A DNA stretch of 64,000 bases from a bacterium (GCA_017557885.1 JAFYXV010000007.1:1-64000), one strand, 5' to 3'. Shown: positions 22,459-31,210, counted from the first letter of the stretch. The notes: a model not told the origin generated them from the letters alone. Made by a program: numbers and translations.

Positions 22459-23562
22459 ATGCCGTCGCTTTACGCTGTGATACCGGCCTACGAGCCGCTG
22501 CCTTCCCTTCCCGGACTCGTCAGGGAGGTCGTCAGAATATCCCAGTTGAAAGGCGTGGTGGTGGTTGACGACGGCTCCAGGAAAGAGGGGACGAAGGAGA
22601 CCTTCGCGGAGATCGAAAAAATCGAGGGCTGCCGGCTCCTGCGCCATCAGGAGAACAAAGGCAAAGGCGCCTCCATGAAGACCGCCTTCCGCTATCTTTT
22701 GGAAAAAGAAGGCAATGATCTTCTCGGCGCCGTGACGGTGGACGCGGACGGCCAGCATCTTCCCGTTGACATCGGGAAAGTCCTGGCGTTTTTCCTTGAG
22801 CATCAAACGGACTACGTCCTGGGCGTCCGGGACTTTAGCACGCTCGAGGTGAAGATACCCTGGCGCAGCCGCTTCGGAAACAACCTGACGGAAAAAGTTT
22901 TCAAACTCTTCACCGGCACGGCTCTCAAGGACACCCAGACGGGTTTGAGAGTTTATCCCCGGGACTTCATGCAGGAGGCTCTTCAAATAAAGCCGGACCG
23001 CTATGAATTCGAGCTGGAAGCGCTCCTGCGTTTCTTCCGCTGCGGCCAGGGAAAGATCCAGCAGGTCCCCATCACCACGGTTTATGAAGAGAACAACCCC
23101 AGCTCCCACTTCAACCCCGTCAAGGACTCCATCCGGATCTACGCCATCTTCTTCAAGTTCATCGGCGCCTCCGTCATAAGCAGCGTCATAGACTTCCTGA
23201 TTTTTTCCGTCATGATCCTTTCCCTGGGACAGGACAGGATGATCCTGGGGCGCACCTCCATCCTCTGGAGCCTCCTTACCGCCAGGATAATCAGCTGCAG
23301 CGTGAATTTCGTCCTGGACAAGGAAGCCGTCTTCGGATCCAAGGGTCACTGGCTGAGACAGTCCTTTCTCTTCTTTTTGCTGGCGATCTTCCTCTTCACC
23401 GCCTCCTATTTCGGCATAAGGGGCCTCAAGCATTTCGGGATTCATCCCATCATCGCCAAGATCTTGGTGGAAGGCACGCTGTTCTTCCTGAGCTTCGCCA
23501 TCCAGCATTTTCTTATTTTCCGTTCCAAAAGCGTCTTCAAGGGAAAACCGAAACAGGCTTGA
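22459..23562 (+). CDS. Family 2 glycosyltransferase fused to a GtrA-like membrane domain
   Basis: The 367-residue protein begins with a GT-A fold: VIPAYEPLPSLPGLVREV, VVVDDGSRKEG (nucleotide-sugar Asp pair), HQENKGKGASMKTAF, and the metal-binding VDADGQH at about residue 95, followed by LGVRDFS and DTQTGLRVYP. This is the dolichyl-/undecaprenyl-phosphate sugar transferase type. From about residue 230 four membrane helices form a GtrA-like domain (FIGASVISSVIDFLIF ... NFVLDKEAVFGS), seen in flippases of lipid-linked sugars. The fusion suggests transfer of a sugar to undecaprenyl phosphate and its flipping across the membrane, supplying the GT-C-like protein upstream. It is the last gene of the cluster. 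Confidence 0.85.
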   Translation: MPSLYAVIPAYEPLPSLPGLVREVVRISQLKGVVVVDDGSRKEGTKETFAEIEKIEGCRLLRHQENKGKGASMKTAFRYLLEKEGNDLLGAVTVDADGQHLPVDIGKVLAFFLEHQTDYVLGVRDFSTLEVKIPWRSRFGNNLTEKVFKLFTGTALKDTQTGLRVYPRDFMQEALQIKPDRYEFELEALLRFFRCGQGKIQQVPITTVYEENNPSSHFNPVKDSIRIYAIFFKFIGASVISSVIDFLIFSVMILSLGQDRMILGRTSILWSLLTARIISCSVNFVLDKEAVFGSKGHWLRQSFLFFLLAIFLFTASYFGIRGLKHFGIHPIIAKILVEGTLFFLSFAIQHFLIFRSKSVFKGKPKQA

Positions 23563-23620
23563 TCATCTAGCGAAACCGGGAGCGGCTCCTTCCTTTTTTA
23601 TTCAGCCTTTGCGGTTTTGC

Positions 23621-23626
23621 TACAAT
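23621..23626 (+). promoter_or_regulatory. -10 box upstream of the QueE-like gene
   Basis: TACAAT lies 36 nt before the ATG at 23663, downstream of a T-rich stretch. The -35 is not clear. Confidence 0.35.
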
Positions 23627-23662
23627 TAGACAAGAATAAAAACTTTTTATTTGAGCGAGCGT

Positions 23663-24277
23663 ATGAAACTGATCGAGATCAAAGAGGAACTGATAACCAA
23701 GGGCACGCTTTTGGGAATGCCCGCGCTCTTTTTCTGCTTTGGCGAAAAAGAGAGCGGCGGCTTTGAAATGAAGGTGGACGAGCTTTTGAAGACCGCCGAG
23801 AAAAGCGTTATGCGCTACGTGGTCCTGACCGGCGAACTGTCCTCTCAGATAGAAGAGCTGAAGGTCCTGACGGAAGGGATCAGGGATCTTTACCGCCACG
23901 TCGTCGTTGAAAGCGACGGCGGCGAATACCTTGACCTGGAGGCGGACCTCTTTTCCCTCGACCTCAACTGCAGGGGCGCCGCTTCCTTCGGCAGGCTGTC
24001 CTGGCCGAAGTCAAACATTGAAAACTACCTTCAGGCCGGGAAAGAGGTGGAGCTCAGGATCTACATCGAAGACGAGATAGACCTGAGGGAGACTTTCATA
24101 GCCCTCTCGGAGCACAGCATTCCCCGGACCAGGATCTTTTTCGTGCCCACCGGCGCCACCTTCGAGGAATATTTGGACAATCTCTCCTTCCTTTCCAAGG
24201 AATGTCTGAAATACAGCTACCGCTTGGGAGAGCGTCTGGACCACACTTTGGCTAAAACGGAAAAAGAGGCGGACTGA
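23663..24277 (+). CDS. QueE-like protein lacking the radical SAM cysteines
   Basis: The 204-residue protein opens MKLIEIKEELITKGTLLGMP followed by ALFFCFGE, which matches the start of 7-carboxy-7-deazaguanine synthase (QueE: EI-x-S-x-QGEG...G-x-P-x-x-F-x-RF). QueE would then have the CNLRC-x-x-CDT cluster motif; here the sequence runs on as KESGGFEM with no cysteine. The downstream VDELLKTAEKSVMRYVVLTGE keeps the shape of the QueE VVLTGGEP segment but has lost the second Gly and the Pro. It therefore cannot bind the radical SAM cluster in the normal way. It may be a repurposed paralogue. The start at 23663 is preferred over an in-frame TTG at 23651. It is 3 nt from radA and probably co-transcribed. 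Confidence 0.6.
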   Translation: MKLIEIKEELITKGTLLGMPALFFCFGEKESGGFEMKVDELLKTAEKSVMRYVVLTGELSSQIEELKVLTEGIRDLYRHVVVESDGGEYLDLEADLFSLDLNCRGAASFGRLSWPKSNIENYLQAGKEVELRIYIEDEIDLRETFIALSEHSIPRTRIFFVPTGATFEEYLDNLSFLSKECLKYSYRLGERLDHTLAKTEKEAD

Positions 24278-24280
24278 CCT

Positions 24281-25684
24281 ATGGCGAAGATAAAGAAGAT
24301 CTACGTCTGCCAGGAATGCGGCGCCCAAAGCCCCAAATGGCTCGGGCAATGCCCGGGCTGCGGCGAATGGAACACCATGGTGGAGGAGATCAACGAAGAG
24401 AAAAAAGAACAGTCCGGCATCGTTTCCTCCGCTCCCGCCGAGCCGCTGATGTCCGTCGTCTCGGCCGGCGAGAAGCGCTTCCCGACCGACATCAGCGAAT
24501 TCGACCGCATATGCGGCGGCGGATTGGTGGCGGGGCAGGTCCTTCTCATTGGCGGCGACCCCGGCATCGGCAAATCCACGCTGCTTCTGCAGATCGCCCA
24601 GGCCCTGGCGAAGCCGGGAGCGGAAGTTTTGTACGTCAGCGGCGAAGAGTCCAGAGCCCAGGCCAAAATGCGATCCGACCGACTCGGCATCAGCAATCCC
24701 AACATCTGGATCATGTCCGAAACAAACGTGGCGGCCTTTTTGCAGGAGGCGAAGAACCGCCGCCCCGCCGTTCTTCTGGTGGACTCCATCCAGGTCATGT
24801 ACGACGGGGAGATAAGCAGCGCTCCAGGCTCCGTGGCCCAGGTGAGGGAGTGCGCCGCGGAACTGGTGCGCTTTGCCAAGCAGGAGATGATCATCGTGAT
24901 CATCGTTGGGCATGTGACGAAATCCGGCGCCATAGCCGGCCCCCGCGTTATGGAGCACCTGGTGGACACCGTTTTGTATTTTGAAGGGGAAAGGCATAAC
25001 ATTTACAGGATATTGCGCAGCGTGAAAAACCGCTACGGCTCCACCGACGAGATAGGCGTTTTTGAAATGACCGGCAGGGGACTGGTGGAAGTGAAGAATC
25101 CCTCCGCGATATTTTTAGCCCAGCGCCTGACCAAGAACAGCGGCTCGGCGGTGGGCACTTCCTTGGAAGGCACCCGCCCGATATTGATGGAGGTCCAGGC
25201 GCTCTGTGCCAAGGCGCCCTACGGGACGCCGGCCAGGAAAGCCCTGGGCTGCGATCCCAACAGGCTTCTTTTGCTTCTGGCGGTCCTGGAAAAAAGGATC
25301 GGCATCCCCATCAGCGCCACCGACGTGTACGTCAACATCGCCGGCGGTTTGAAAATCGACGAGCCCGGGATGGATCTGGCGCTTCTGGCGGCGGTGGCCT
25401 CCTCTTATTTCGACGTCTGCGTGGCGGAGGACACCGTCATCATGGGGGAAGTGGGCCTGGGCGGCGAAGTGAGGGCCGTGAGCCAGGTGGAAAGGCGCGT
25501 CATGGAAGCCATAAGGCTGGGCTTCAAGCGCTGCATCATGCCCGCCCACAATCTAAAGAGTTTCCGGGAAAAAGGCAAGTCGGAGGTGATTTGGAACGGC
25601 ATGACCTTGGTGGGCTGCGCGGACGCGGCCCAGGCGATCCGGGAAGCGCTCCCGGATCTGAAAAGCAAGAAGGAAAAAGAATGA
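24281..25684 (+). CDS. radA: DNA repair protein RadA (Sms)
   Basis: The 467-residue protein has a C4 zinc finger (CQECGAQSPKWLGQCPGCGEW, Cys10/13/24/27), a RecA-like ATPase with Walker A GGDPGIGKST (about residue 91), the RadA-specific KNRYGSTDEIGVFEM motif, and a C-terminal Lon-protease-like domain (GCDPNRLLLLLAVLEKR ... NIAGGLKIDEPGMDLALLAA). RadA drives branch migration of recombination intermediates. The stop codon is the first part of the terminator hairpin. Confidence 0.95.
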   Translation: MAKIKKIYVCQECGAQSPKWLGQCPGCGEWNTMVEEINEEKKEQSGIVSSAPAEPLMSVVSAGEKRFPTDISEFDRICGGGLVAGQVLLIGGDPGIGKSTLLLQIAQALAKPGAEVLYVSGEESRAQAKMRSDRLGISNPNIWIMSETNVAAFLQEAKNRRPAVLLVDSIQVMYDGEISSAPGSVAQVRECAAELVRFAKQEMIIVIIVGHVTKSGAIAGPRVMEHLVDTVLYFEGERHNIYRILRSVKNRYGSTDEIGVFEMTGRGLVEVKNPSAIFLAQRLTKNSGSAVGTSLEGTRPILMEVQALCAKAPYGTPARKALGCDPNRLLLLLAVLEKRIGIPISATDVYVNIAGGLKIDEPGMDLALLAAVASSYFDVCVAEDTVIMGEVGLGGEVRAVSQVERRVMEAIRLGFKRCIMPAHNLKSFREKGKSEVIWNGMTLVGCADAAQAIREALPDLKSKKEKE

Positions 25685-25712
25685 AAAAACGCGGCCTCGG
25701 GCCGCGTTTTTT
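25684..25712 (+). terminator. Terminator overlapping the radA stop codon
   Basis: Perfect 13-nt arms (AAAAAACGCGGCC and GGCCGCGTTTTTT) enclose a 3-nt loop. The first A belongs to the TGA stop of radA. The A and T runs on either side make it suitable in both directions. Confidence 0.9.
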
Positions 25713-25812
25713 ATGCAAGGATCAGCGGCGACGGGAAAAGCGCGCGCCCTTTGTCGGAAGCGAGGCTTCGGAAGAATTTTAGCCTAAATGTTTTAAGCCG
25801 GAGCGATTATGA

Positions 25813-25818
25813 TATAAT
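25813..25818 (+). promoter_or_regulatory. -10 box of the small exported protein / recN operon
   Basis: TATAAT lies 41 nt upstream of the ATG at 25860; a weak -35 (TTTTAA at 25791-25796) has 16-nt spacing. AGAGGAGAAT provides a ribosome binding site. Confidence 0.45.
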
Positions 25819-25859
25819 AAATAAATAATCAAATTCATAAAACAAGAGGAGAATATCTC

Positions 25860-26321
25860 ATGAAAAATCTTCTTCATTTCGCCCTGGCGCTTCTTATCGC
25901 CTGTTCGGTTTTGGCCGAAGAAAACGCCTCCACCAACCAGTGGAGCTGCCAGAATCTCGTTTACGGTCCCGCGGCCATTTGCGAATCCGTTTTCCTTCCC
26001 CTGATCTGCGGGATAGGCTCCACCGTTATCAACGTGGATGTGGCCAACGACGACTGGCGCTCAGCCCTGACGCTTCCCTATACGGTTCCCGCCAGCCTGA
26101 CCTGCGGAACGGTCATCGGAGCTTTCCTTGCCCCGCCGTTTTTGCTCGAGGGCATTTTCGACACCCTGACCTTAGGCTATTTCTATCCCGAACATTCCGC
26201 CTGGCTTTCCAATTACGTCAAGCATTCCATGGACACGGTGGAGAAATACGACCTTATCCCCAACACTCCCGCGGAAGCGAAGGTTGTGGAAGAAGCCACC
26301 AAGGCCGAGGAAAGCAAGTAA
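25860..26321 (+). CDS. Small exported protein, unknown function
   Basis: The 153-residue product begins MKNLLHFALALLIACSVLAEENAS, a signal peptide with either a lipobox-like LIAC at Cys15 or a cleavage after VLAEE-preceding Ala. The mature part has two hydrophobic, Gly/Ala/Pro-rich segments (FLPLICGIGSTVINVDV, TCGTVIGAFLAPPFLLEGIF) that may be amphipathic or membrane-inserting, and an acidic tail EEATKAEESK. It resembles small YceK-like envelope proteins in layout, but I do not assign it. It has its own promoter and strong ribosome binding site and lies 32 nt before recN. Confidence 0.6.
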   Translation: MKNLLHFALALLIACSVLAEENASTNQWSCQNLVYGPAAICESVFLPLICGIGSTVINVDVANDDWRSALTLPYTVPASLTCGTVIGAFLAPPFLLEGIFDTLTLGYFYPEHSAWLSNYVKHSMDTVEKYDLIPNTPAEAKVVEEATKAEESK

Positions 26322-26353
26322 GTTCCCCTCATTTTTCCATCTGATCAGCGGAA

Positions 26354-28030
26354 ATGTACCTGACGCGACTGCGCATCAAGGATCTGGCTCTGGTCAGCCT
26401 TATTGACGTGGAGTTCCCCAAGGGTATCGTCGCCATAACCGGCGAGACCGGCGCGGGAAAATCCACCGTCATGGGCTCCATTCAGCTGCTTTTGGGCGAA
26501 AGAGCCGACGTCTCCCAAATCAGGCACGGCTCCCCCAAGGCTGTCGTCGAGGGCGTGTTCGAATTCGAGCGGGGCAGGGACGAGGGCATGATCGACGCCC
26601 TCAAAAAAGACGGCTTCGACGTTTCTTTGGAGGAACCGCTCATAGTGAGAAGGGAGATCGGCTCCAACGGCCGCGGCGCGGCTTTTTTCGCCGACCAAAT
26701 GATCAGCGTGAAGAGGCTTGGGGAACTGATGGCGGAGACAGTGGACATCCATTCCCAAAACGCCCAGCAGTCCCTGACTAAAAGAAACTGGCAGCGCGTT
26801 TCCTTCGACCATTACGCGGGCGCCGATTCCCTGGCCGGGGAGGTAGCGGCGCTTTATTTCCAAAGCAAGGCTTTGAAAGAGGAGCTCGAAGAACACCGGT
26901 CTAAGGAACGGGAGCTTCTGCGCCTGGAAGAACTCTGGCGCTTTCAAGTAGAGGAGGTCTCCCGGGCGCAGCTCAGGGAAGGCGAGGAAGAGGAGCTTCT
27001 GGAACAGGAGAAGAGCCTTTCCCACGCCGAGGAGATACGGGAGCTTCTCTTCTCGCTGGAAGAAAGCCTCGGCGACGAAGAGGGCAGCCCCTTTGCGCTC
27101 CTGAAGCAGACGAACCGCTCCCTAAAACAGCTCGCCGGCCTATACGCTCCCGCCGAAAGTTGGGAAGAGGAATTCTTAAACGTCATCGGCTCTTTGGAAG
27201 AACTGAAAACGGAAGCCTCCCGGGCTTCCGACAAATTGAACGCCGATCCGGAAGAGCTCAACCGGGTGCAGGAACGCCTGGCCCTCATAGGCAGCCTGAA
27301 AAAGAAATACGGCGCCAGCGTGAAGGAAGTGCTGGAGGAAACGGAAAAGATCAGAGTGCGTCTAAGCGAGGGCGGCTCCTTCGACGAGCGGAAAGAAAAA
27401 CTGGAAAAACAGCTGTCGGAGATTCAGAAGGAGCTTAAGGACAAAGCCGACAAACTTTCCCGGATCCGCGCCAAGGCCGCATTGCCTTTCTCAAAGTCCG
27501 TGGAAGCGGAGATCGCGCCGCTGGGCATGGGAGGGATGCGTTTCAAGGTGGAGCTGGAAAAGCAGGATGAGCCGCAGAGCAACGGGAACGAAAGCGTGGA
27601 ATTCATGATCGCCAACGTGGGCCAGCCCTTCATGTCTTTGCAGAAGATCGCCTCCGGGGGCGAGCTTTCCCGCCTGACCCTGGCTTTGAAATGCCTTTCC
27701 CTGGGCGGCAACGCCGTGCAGATCCTTTTCTTCGACGAGATAGATTCCGGCATCAGCGCCACGGTGGCGGGAGCCATCGGGAAAAGGATGAGGCTTTTGG
27801 GAAAGGAGCACCAGGTCTTCGTCATAACCCACATGCCCGTCATAGCGGCCTGCGGAGACGTGCAGTACAGCGTGGAGAAAAGCGTGGAAAGAAACGATTC
27901 CTTCGTCGGGATAAAAAGGCTGGAGAAGGGAGCGCGCAAAGCCGAACTGGCCAGGATGCTGGGCGGCAACGAGAAGGAAGCGCTTTCCTACGCCGCCAAA
28001 CTTCTTTCCAAGAACTGGGAGGAAGATTAG
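26354..28030 (+). CDS. recN: DNA repair protein RecN
   Basis: The 558-residue SMC-like ATPase has the N-terminal head MYLTRLRIKDLALVSLIDVEF with Walker A GETGAGKST (about residue 31), long Glu/Lys-rich coiled-coil arms (about 160-380) and the C-terminal head with the signature SGGELSRLTLALKCL, Walker B FFDEIDSGISA and VITHMPVIAA. RecN tethers DNA ends during double-strand break repair. Other genes for recombination (radA, recG) are in the same stretch. It follows a small exported-protein gene, from whose promoter it is probably transcribed. Confidence 0.95.
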   Translation: MYLTRLRIKDLALVSLIDVEFPKGIVAITGETGAGKSTVMGSIQLLLGERADVSQIRHGSPKAVVEGVFEFERGRDEGMIDALKKDGFDVSLEEPLIVRREIGSNGRGAAFFADQMISVKRLGELMAETVDIHSQNAQQSLTKRNWQRVSFDHYAGADSLAGEVAALYFQSKALKEELEEHRSKERELLRLEELWRFQVEEVSRAQLREGEEEELLEQEKSLSHAEEIRELLFSLEESLGDEEGSPFALLKQTNRSLKQLAGLYAPAESWEEEFLNVIGSLEELKTEASRASDKLNADPEELNRVQERLALIGSLKKKYGASVKEVLEETEKIRVRLSEGGSFDERKEKLEKQLSEIQKELKDKADKLSRIRAKAALPFSKSVEAEIAPLGMGGMRFKVELEKQDEPQSNGNESVEFMIANVGQPFMSLQKIASGGELSRLTLALKCLSLGGNAVQILFFDEIDSGISATVAGAIGKRMRLLGKEHQVFVITHMPVIAACGDVQYSVEKSVERNDSFVGIKRLEKGARKAELARMLGGNEKEALSYAAKLLSKNWEED

Positions 28031-28061
28031 TGTGAGATCAATTTTTCAAAGGAGATAAACA

Positions 28062-28619
28062 ATGCGCAAACTTTTTCTTTTGACCGGAGTGGTCCTTATA
28101 GCCCTCGCCGCCTGCAAGAGCGGCGCGGTAAACAGCGGCAAGACGCCGGCGGATAAGGACGGCAGCGTGGCCGTCATCGAGTTTGAGAACGGCGACGTGG
28201 TGGAATTTGAGTTTTTGAAGGACAAGGCTCCCGAAACTTGCAAAAATTTCATCACCCTGGCCAACAAGGGCTTTTACGACGGCCTTATTTTTCACAGGGT
28301 CATCGCCGGCTTCATGATCCAGGGCGGCTGCCCCAACGGAACAGGCACGGGCGGCCCTGGCTACACCATCAAGGCGGAGTTCAACGATACCAAGCATGTG
28401 CCCGGCATAGTCTCCATGGCGCGTTCAAGCAATCCTGACAGCGCGGGGAGCCAGTTCTTCATCTGCGTTGCCGATTGCCCCCACCTGGACGGCAAGTACA
28501 CCGCTTTCGGCAAAGTCACCAAGGGCTACGACGTGGTCGAGAAGATCAGCAAGGTCAAGGTCAACCTTCAGGACCGCCCCATGGAGCCCGTGGTCATGAA
28601 AAAAGTTTACATCAAGTAA
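28062..28619 (+). CDS. Cyclophilin-type peptidyl-prolyl isomerase, lipoprotein
   Basis: The 185-residue protein has a lipoprotein signal (MRKLFLLTGVVLIALAAC, Cys18) and a cyclophilin fold: NFITLANKGFYDGLIFHRVI, GFMIQGGCPNGTGTGGPGY, VSMARSSNPDSAGSQFFI and TAFGKVTKGYDVV. The catalytic Arg (FHRV) and the QFFI segment are present. It should accelerate proline isomerisation during folding of exported proteins in the periplasm. It has AAAGGAGA before the start. The next gene begins 2 nt after its stop. Confidence 0.9.
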   Translation: MRKLFLLTGVVLIALAACKSGAVNSGKTPADKDGSVAVIEFENGDVVEFEFLKDKAPETCKNFITLANKGFYDGLIFHRVIAGFMIQGGCPNGTGTGGPGYTIKAEFNDTKHVPGIVSMARSSNPDSAGSQFFICVADCPHLDGKYTAFGKVTKGYDVVEKISKVKVNLQDRPMEPVVMKKVYIK

Positions 28620-28621
28620 AA

Positions 28622-29455
28622 ATGGATTCTGAAAATTCAATGGGTCTCATAGCCGGCGGCGGAGTGCTGCCGCTGGAATTTTTGCGCGCCAGGGAGAAGA
28701 ACGGCCTTAAAAGGATCGTGACGGTCGGCATCAAAAACTGCAACGTCCTCGAGGAGGTCAAAGCTCTCTCCGACCATTACGAGGAGGTCTCCGTCACGCA
28801 GCTGGGGAAGCTCATCAAAATCTTCCACAGGCAGGAGATTGCGAAGGCCGTGATGCTTGGCAACGTGGCGCCCAAAATGACTATCGCCGATCTGAGGCTC
28901 GACTGGCGGCTCATGAAGCTCGCCATGAAGGTGAAGGACAGGAGGGCGGACAGCGTGCTGGGCGCCATTTCCGATGAATTGGGAAGCGAAGGCATAAGGA
29001 TAGAAAAAACCACCGACTACCTTCCCCAGATCCTTCTGCCGGAGGGCGTCCTTTGCGGAGCGCCTCCCGATGAATTGCAATGGCAGGACATAGCGCTGGG
29101 CGTGAAACTGGCGCTTGTCTCCGGAGGACACGACATAGGTCAGAGCGTGGTCATCAAAAACCAGGCGGTGGTCTGCGTGGAAGCCATGGAAGGCACCGAC
29201 CGCTGCATCAGGAGAGCCGGCGAATACACCAAAGACGCCGTGGTCGTGAAAATGGCCAAGCCCAATCAGGACCTCAGGTTCGACGTGCCCTGTTTGGGGC
29301 CTGGCACCATAGAGTCCATGCAGGCGGCCAACGCCAGGATCGTGGCGGCGGAAGCCGGCAAAACTTTCCTCCTGGAGCCGCAGAAAACTTTGGAAGCGGC
29401 CATGAAATGCGGAATAACTATTCTGGGAGTGAATCGCTCCTTGGGAGAAAAATAA
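28622..29455 (+). CDS. lpxI: UDP-2,3-diacylglucosamine pyrophosphatase (LpxI)
   Basis: The 277-residue protein (start MDSENSMGLIAGGGVLPLEF; a second Met at 28640 is possible) matches the LpxI/DUF1009 family. Recognisable parts are the Gly-rich N-terminus, VMLGNVAPKMTIADLRLDW, RADSVLGAISDELGSEGI, and the C-terminal domain with QSVVIKNQAVVCVEAMEGTD and the RAGEYTKDAVVVKMAKPNQD, DVPCLGPGTIE segment. LpxI hydrolyses UDP-2,3-diacylglucosamine to lipid X in lipid A synthesis at the inner face of the inner membrane, so the organism makes lipopolysaccharide or a relative. It is 3 nt upstream of a Gfo/Idh/MocA oxidoreductase gene. Confidence 0.95.
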   Translation: MDSENSMGLIAGGGVLPLEFLRAREKNGLKRIVTVGIKNCNVLEEVKALSDHYEEVSVTQLGKLIKIFHRQEIAKAVMLGNVAPKMTIADLRLDWRLMKLAMKVKDRRADSVLGAISDELGSEGIRIEKTTDYLPQILLPEGVLCGAPPDELQWQDIALGVKLALVSGGHDIGQSVVIKNQAVVCVEAMEGTDRCIRRAGEYTKDAVVVKMAKPNQDLRFDVPCLGPGTIESMQAANARIVAAEAGKTFLLEPQKTLEAAMKCGITILGVNRSLGEK

Positions 29456-29458
29456 CAC

Positions 29459-30415
29459 ATGAAAACAGCAGTCATAGGCGTGGGGCACCTTGGAAAGATC
29501 CACGCCAGGATCGTCAACGAAAATCCTAATGTCGAACTCGCGGCGGTGGTGGATGCCAGATTTGAATCCGCCAAAGAGACCGGCGAACTTTACAAAGTTC
29601 CGTATTTCACGAACGTGGAGGACGTCATCCCAATGATCGACGCGGCGCACGTGGTCGTCCCGACGCCCTTGCACTACGAAGTGACGAAAAAGCTTCTTTT
29701 GGCCGGCAAGCACGTGCTTTTGGAAAAGCCCATCACGACGACGGTCGCGGAAGCCGACGAACTTTTGAAACTGGCTAAGGAAAGAAACCTCATATTGCAG
29801 GTCGGGCATGTGGAAAGGTTCAATCCCGCCATCATCGGCATCCAGAAAATATTGAAAGATCCCATCTTCATCGAAGTGCACCGCCTTTCGCCCTTCAACA
29901 TCCGCGGGACGGAAGTGAGCGTGGTCTTCGACCTCATGATCCACGATATCGACATTATTCTGCACCTCGTGAAATCCGACGTCGTGGACGTCCAGGCGGT
30001 GGGCGTTCCTGTCTTGACTAAGACCAGCGACATCGCCAACGCGAGATTGACTTTTGCAAACGGCTGCGTGGCCAACGTCACGACTTCGAGGATCAGCGCC
30101 GACAGGATGAGGAAGATCCGCTTCTTCCAGGACGACGCCTACATTTCCCTCGACTATGTCGAGCAGAAAGCCAAATTGAAACACCGCAAAGAATGGCAGA
30201 TCGTGGAAGAGGAGATCAATTTCTCCGGCGACCAGCCGCTGCAAAGCGAGATACAAAGCTTCGTTGACTGCGTGAAATTAGGGAAGTCCCCGCAGGTCAC
30301 CGGCGAGGACGGCCGCAACGCGCTGAAGGTCGCGACTATGGTGGAAGAGGCGATCAAAAAGCATCTCACGGAACTTAAAACCCTGCGCCCGGGAGCAAAG
30401 CTGCCCGGGGAATAA
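29459..30415 (+). CDS. Gfo/Idh/MocA-family oxidoreductase
   Basis: The 318-residue protein has an N-terminal NAD(P) fold, KTAVIGVGHLGKIHARIV, the family's VPTPLHYEVTKKLLLAGKHV and LEKPIT, with Lys of EKP as the usual catalytic base, QVGHVERFNPAI, and MIHDIDIILHLV with the conserved His-Asp pair. Gfo/Idh/MocA enzymes oxidise or reduce sugars and sugar nucleotides. Its position directly after lpxI (3 nt) suggests a lipid A or LPS sugar step; GnnA, which oxidises UDP-GlcNAc for amide-linked lipid A, belongs to this family, but no GnnB-type aminotransferase is nearby. Substrate is unproven. The tlyA gene starts 1 nt after its stop. Confidence 0.85.
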   Translation: MKTAVIGVGHLGKIHARIVNENPNVELAAVVDARFESAKETGELYKVPYFTNVEDVIPMIDAAHVVVPTPLHYEVTKKLLLAGKHVLLEKPITTTVAEADELLKLAKERNLILQVGHVERFNPAIIGIQKILKDPIFIEVHRLSPFNIRGTEVSVVFDLMIHDIDIILHLVKSDVVDVQAVGVPVLTKTSDIANARLTFANGCVANVTTSRISADRMRKIRFFQDDAYISLDYVEQKAKLKHRKEWQIVEEEINFSGDQPLQSEIQSFVDCVKLGKSPQVTGEDGRNALKVATMVEEAIKKHLTELKTLRPGAKLPGE

Positions 30416-30416
30416 A

Positions 30417-31208
30417 ATGGCGGAAGGAAGTTTGAGATTAGATCAGGCTCTGACGGCCCTGGGGTATTTCGCTTCCCGGGAGCAGGCCAGGAGAGCGCTT
30501 CTGGCAGGCGAAGTGGAGGTCAATAATTCCCGCACGGTCAAACCAGGACTTGGCGTCCTCCTGAAATACCGGGAGGAGGGAGGCGAGGCTTTCCTTTTCG
30601 CCAAAGGAAAAGAGCTCAAGATCTCTCTCAGGGAGAAGATGCCCTATGTCAGCAGAGGCGGCTACAAACTGGCCGCGGGACTTGATATGTCGGGCGTTTC
30701 TCCGGAAGGCTTGACCTGCCTTGACGTGGGCGCCAGCACCGGCGGCTTTACGGACGTTATGCTGCAGCGCGGCGCCAGGCATGTCTTCGCCGTGGACTGC
30801 GGCTACGGGCAGCTGCACGACAAGATAAGGCACGACGAAAGGGTGACCGTCATGGAAAAGACCAACGCCCGCTTCCTGAAACCGGAGGATCTGGGCGAAA
30901 AAGTCGATCTGGCGGTGGCGGACGTTTCCTTCATCTCGCTGAAACTAATCGTGCCGGCCATGAAGAGCTGCCTTAAGGAAGGCGGCTTCCTTGTGGTCTT
31001 GGTGAAGCCTCAGTTCGAGGTGGGTGTGGAAAAACTTTCCAAAGGCGGCGTGGTGAAGGATGAAGCGGCCAGACTGGAGGCGGTGCGGGACATCAGGGAA
31101 TTTCTGGCCTCCTCCGGCTTCGGGATAATAGGGGAGTGCGAAAGCCCCATAGTGGGGCCCGCGGGCAACCATGAATTTCTTTTAGCGGCAAAACTTAGGG
31201 AAACATAA
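30417..31208 (+). CDS. tlyA: TlyA-family rRNA methyltransferase
   Basis: The 263-residue protein has an N-terminal S4 RNA-binding domain (LRLDQALTALGYFASREQA, GEVEVNN) and an FtsJ-like methyltransferase domain: PYVSRGGYKLAAGL, SAM-binding DVGASTGGFTDVML, ADVSFISLKLI and VLVKPQFEVG. Lys, Asp and Lys of the K-D-K-E tetrad fit these positions. TlyA proteins 2'-O-methylate ribosomal RNA; some family members are also called haemolysins. It begins with ATGG overlapping the gap after the oxidoreductase and is 2 nt before nadK, as in many bacteria. Confidence 0.92.
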   Translation: MAEGSLRLDQALTALGYFASREQARRALLAGEVEVNNSRTVKPGLGVLLKYREEGGEAFLFAKGKELKISLREKMPYVSRGGYKLAAGLDMSGVSPEGLTCLDVGASTGGFTDVMLQRGARHVFAVDCGYGQLHDKIRHDERVTVMEKTNARFLKPEDLGEKVDLAVADVSFISLKLIVPAMKSCLKEGGFLVVLVKPQFEVGVEKLSKGGVVKDEAARLEAVRDIREFLASSGFGIIGECESPIVGPAGNHEFLLAAKLRET

Positions 31209-31210
31209 AG

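Noticed and set aside
23575-23600. Terminator after the GT2-GtrA gene
   Set aside because: A T-run is present but the possible stem (GGAGC/GCTCC) has almost no loop, so the hairpin is doubtful.
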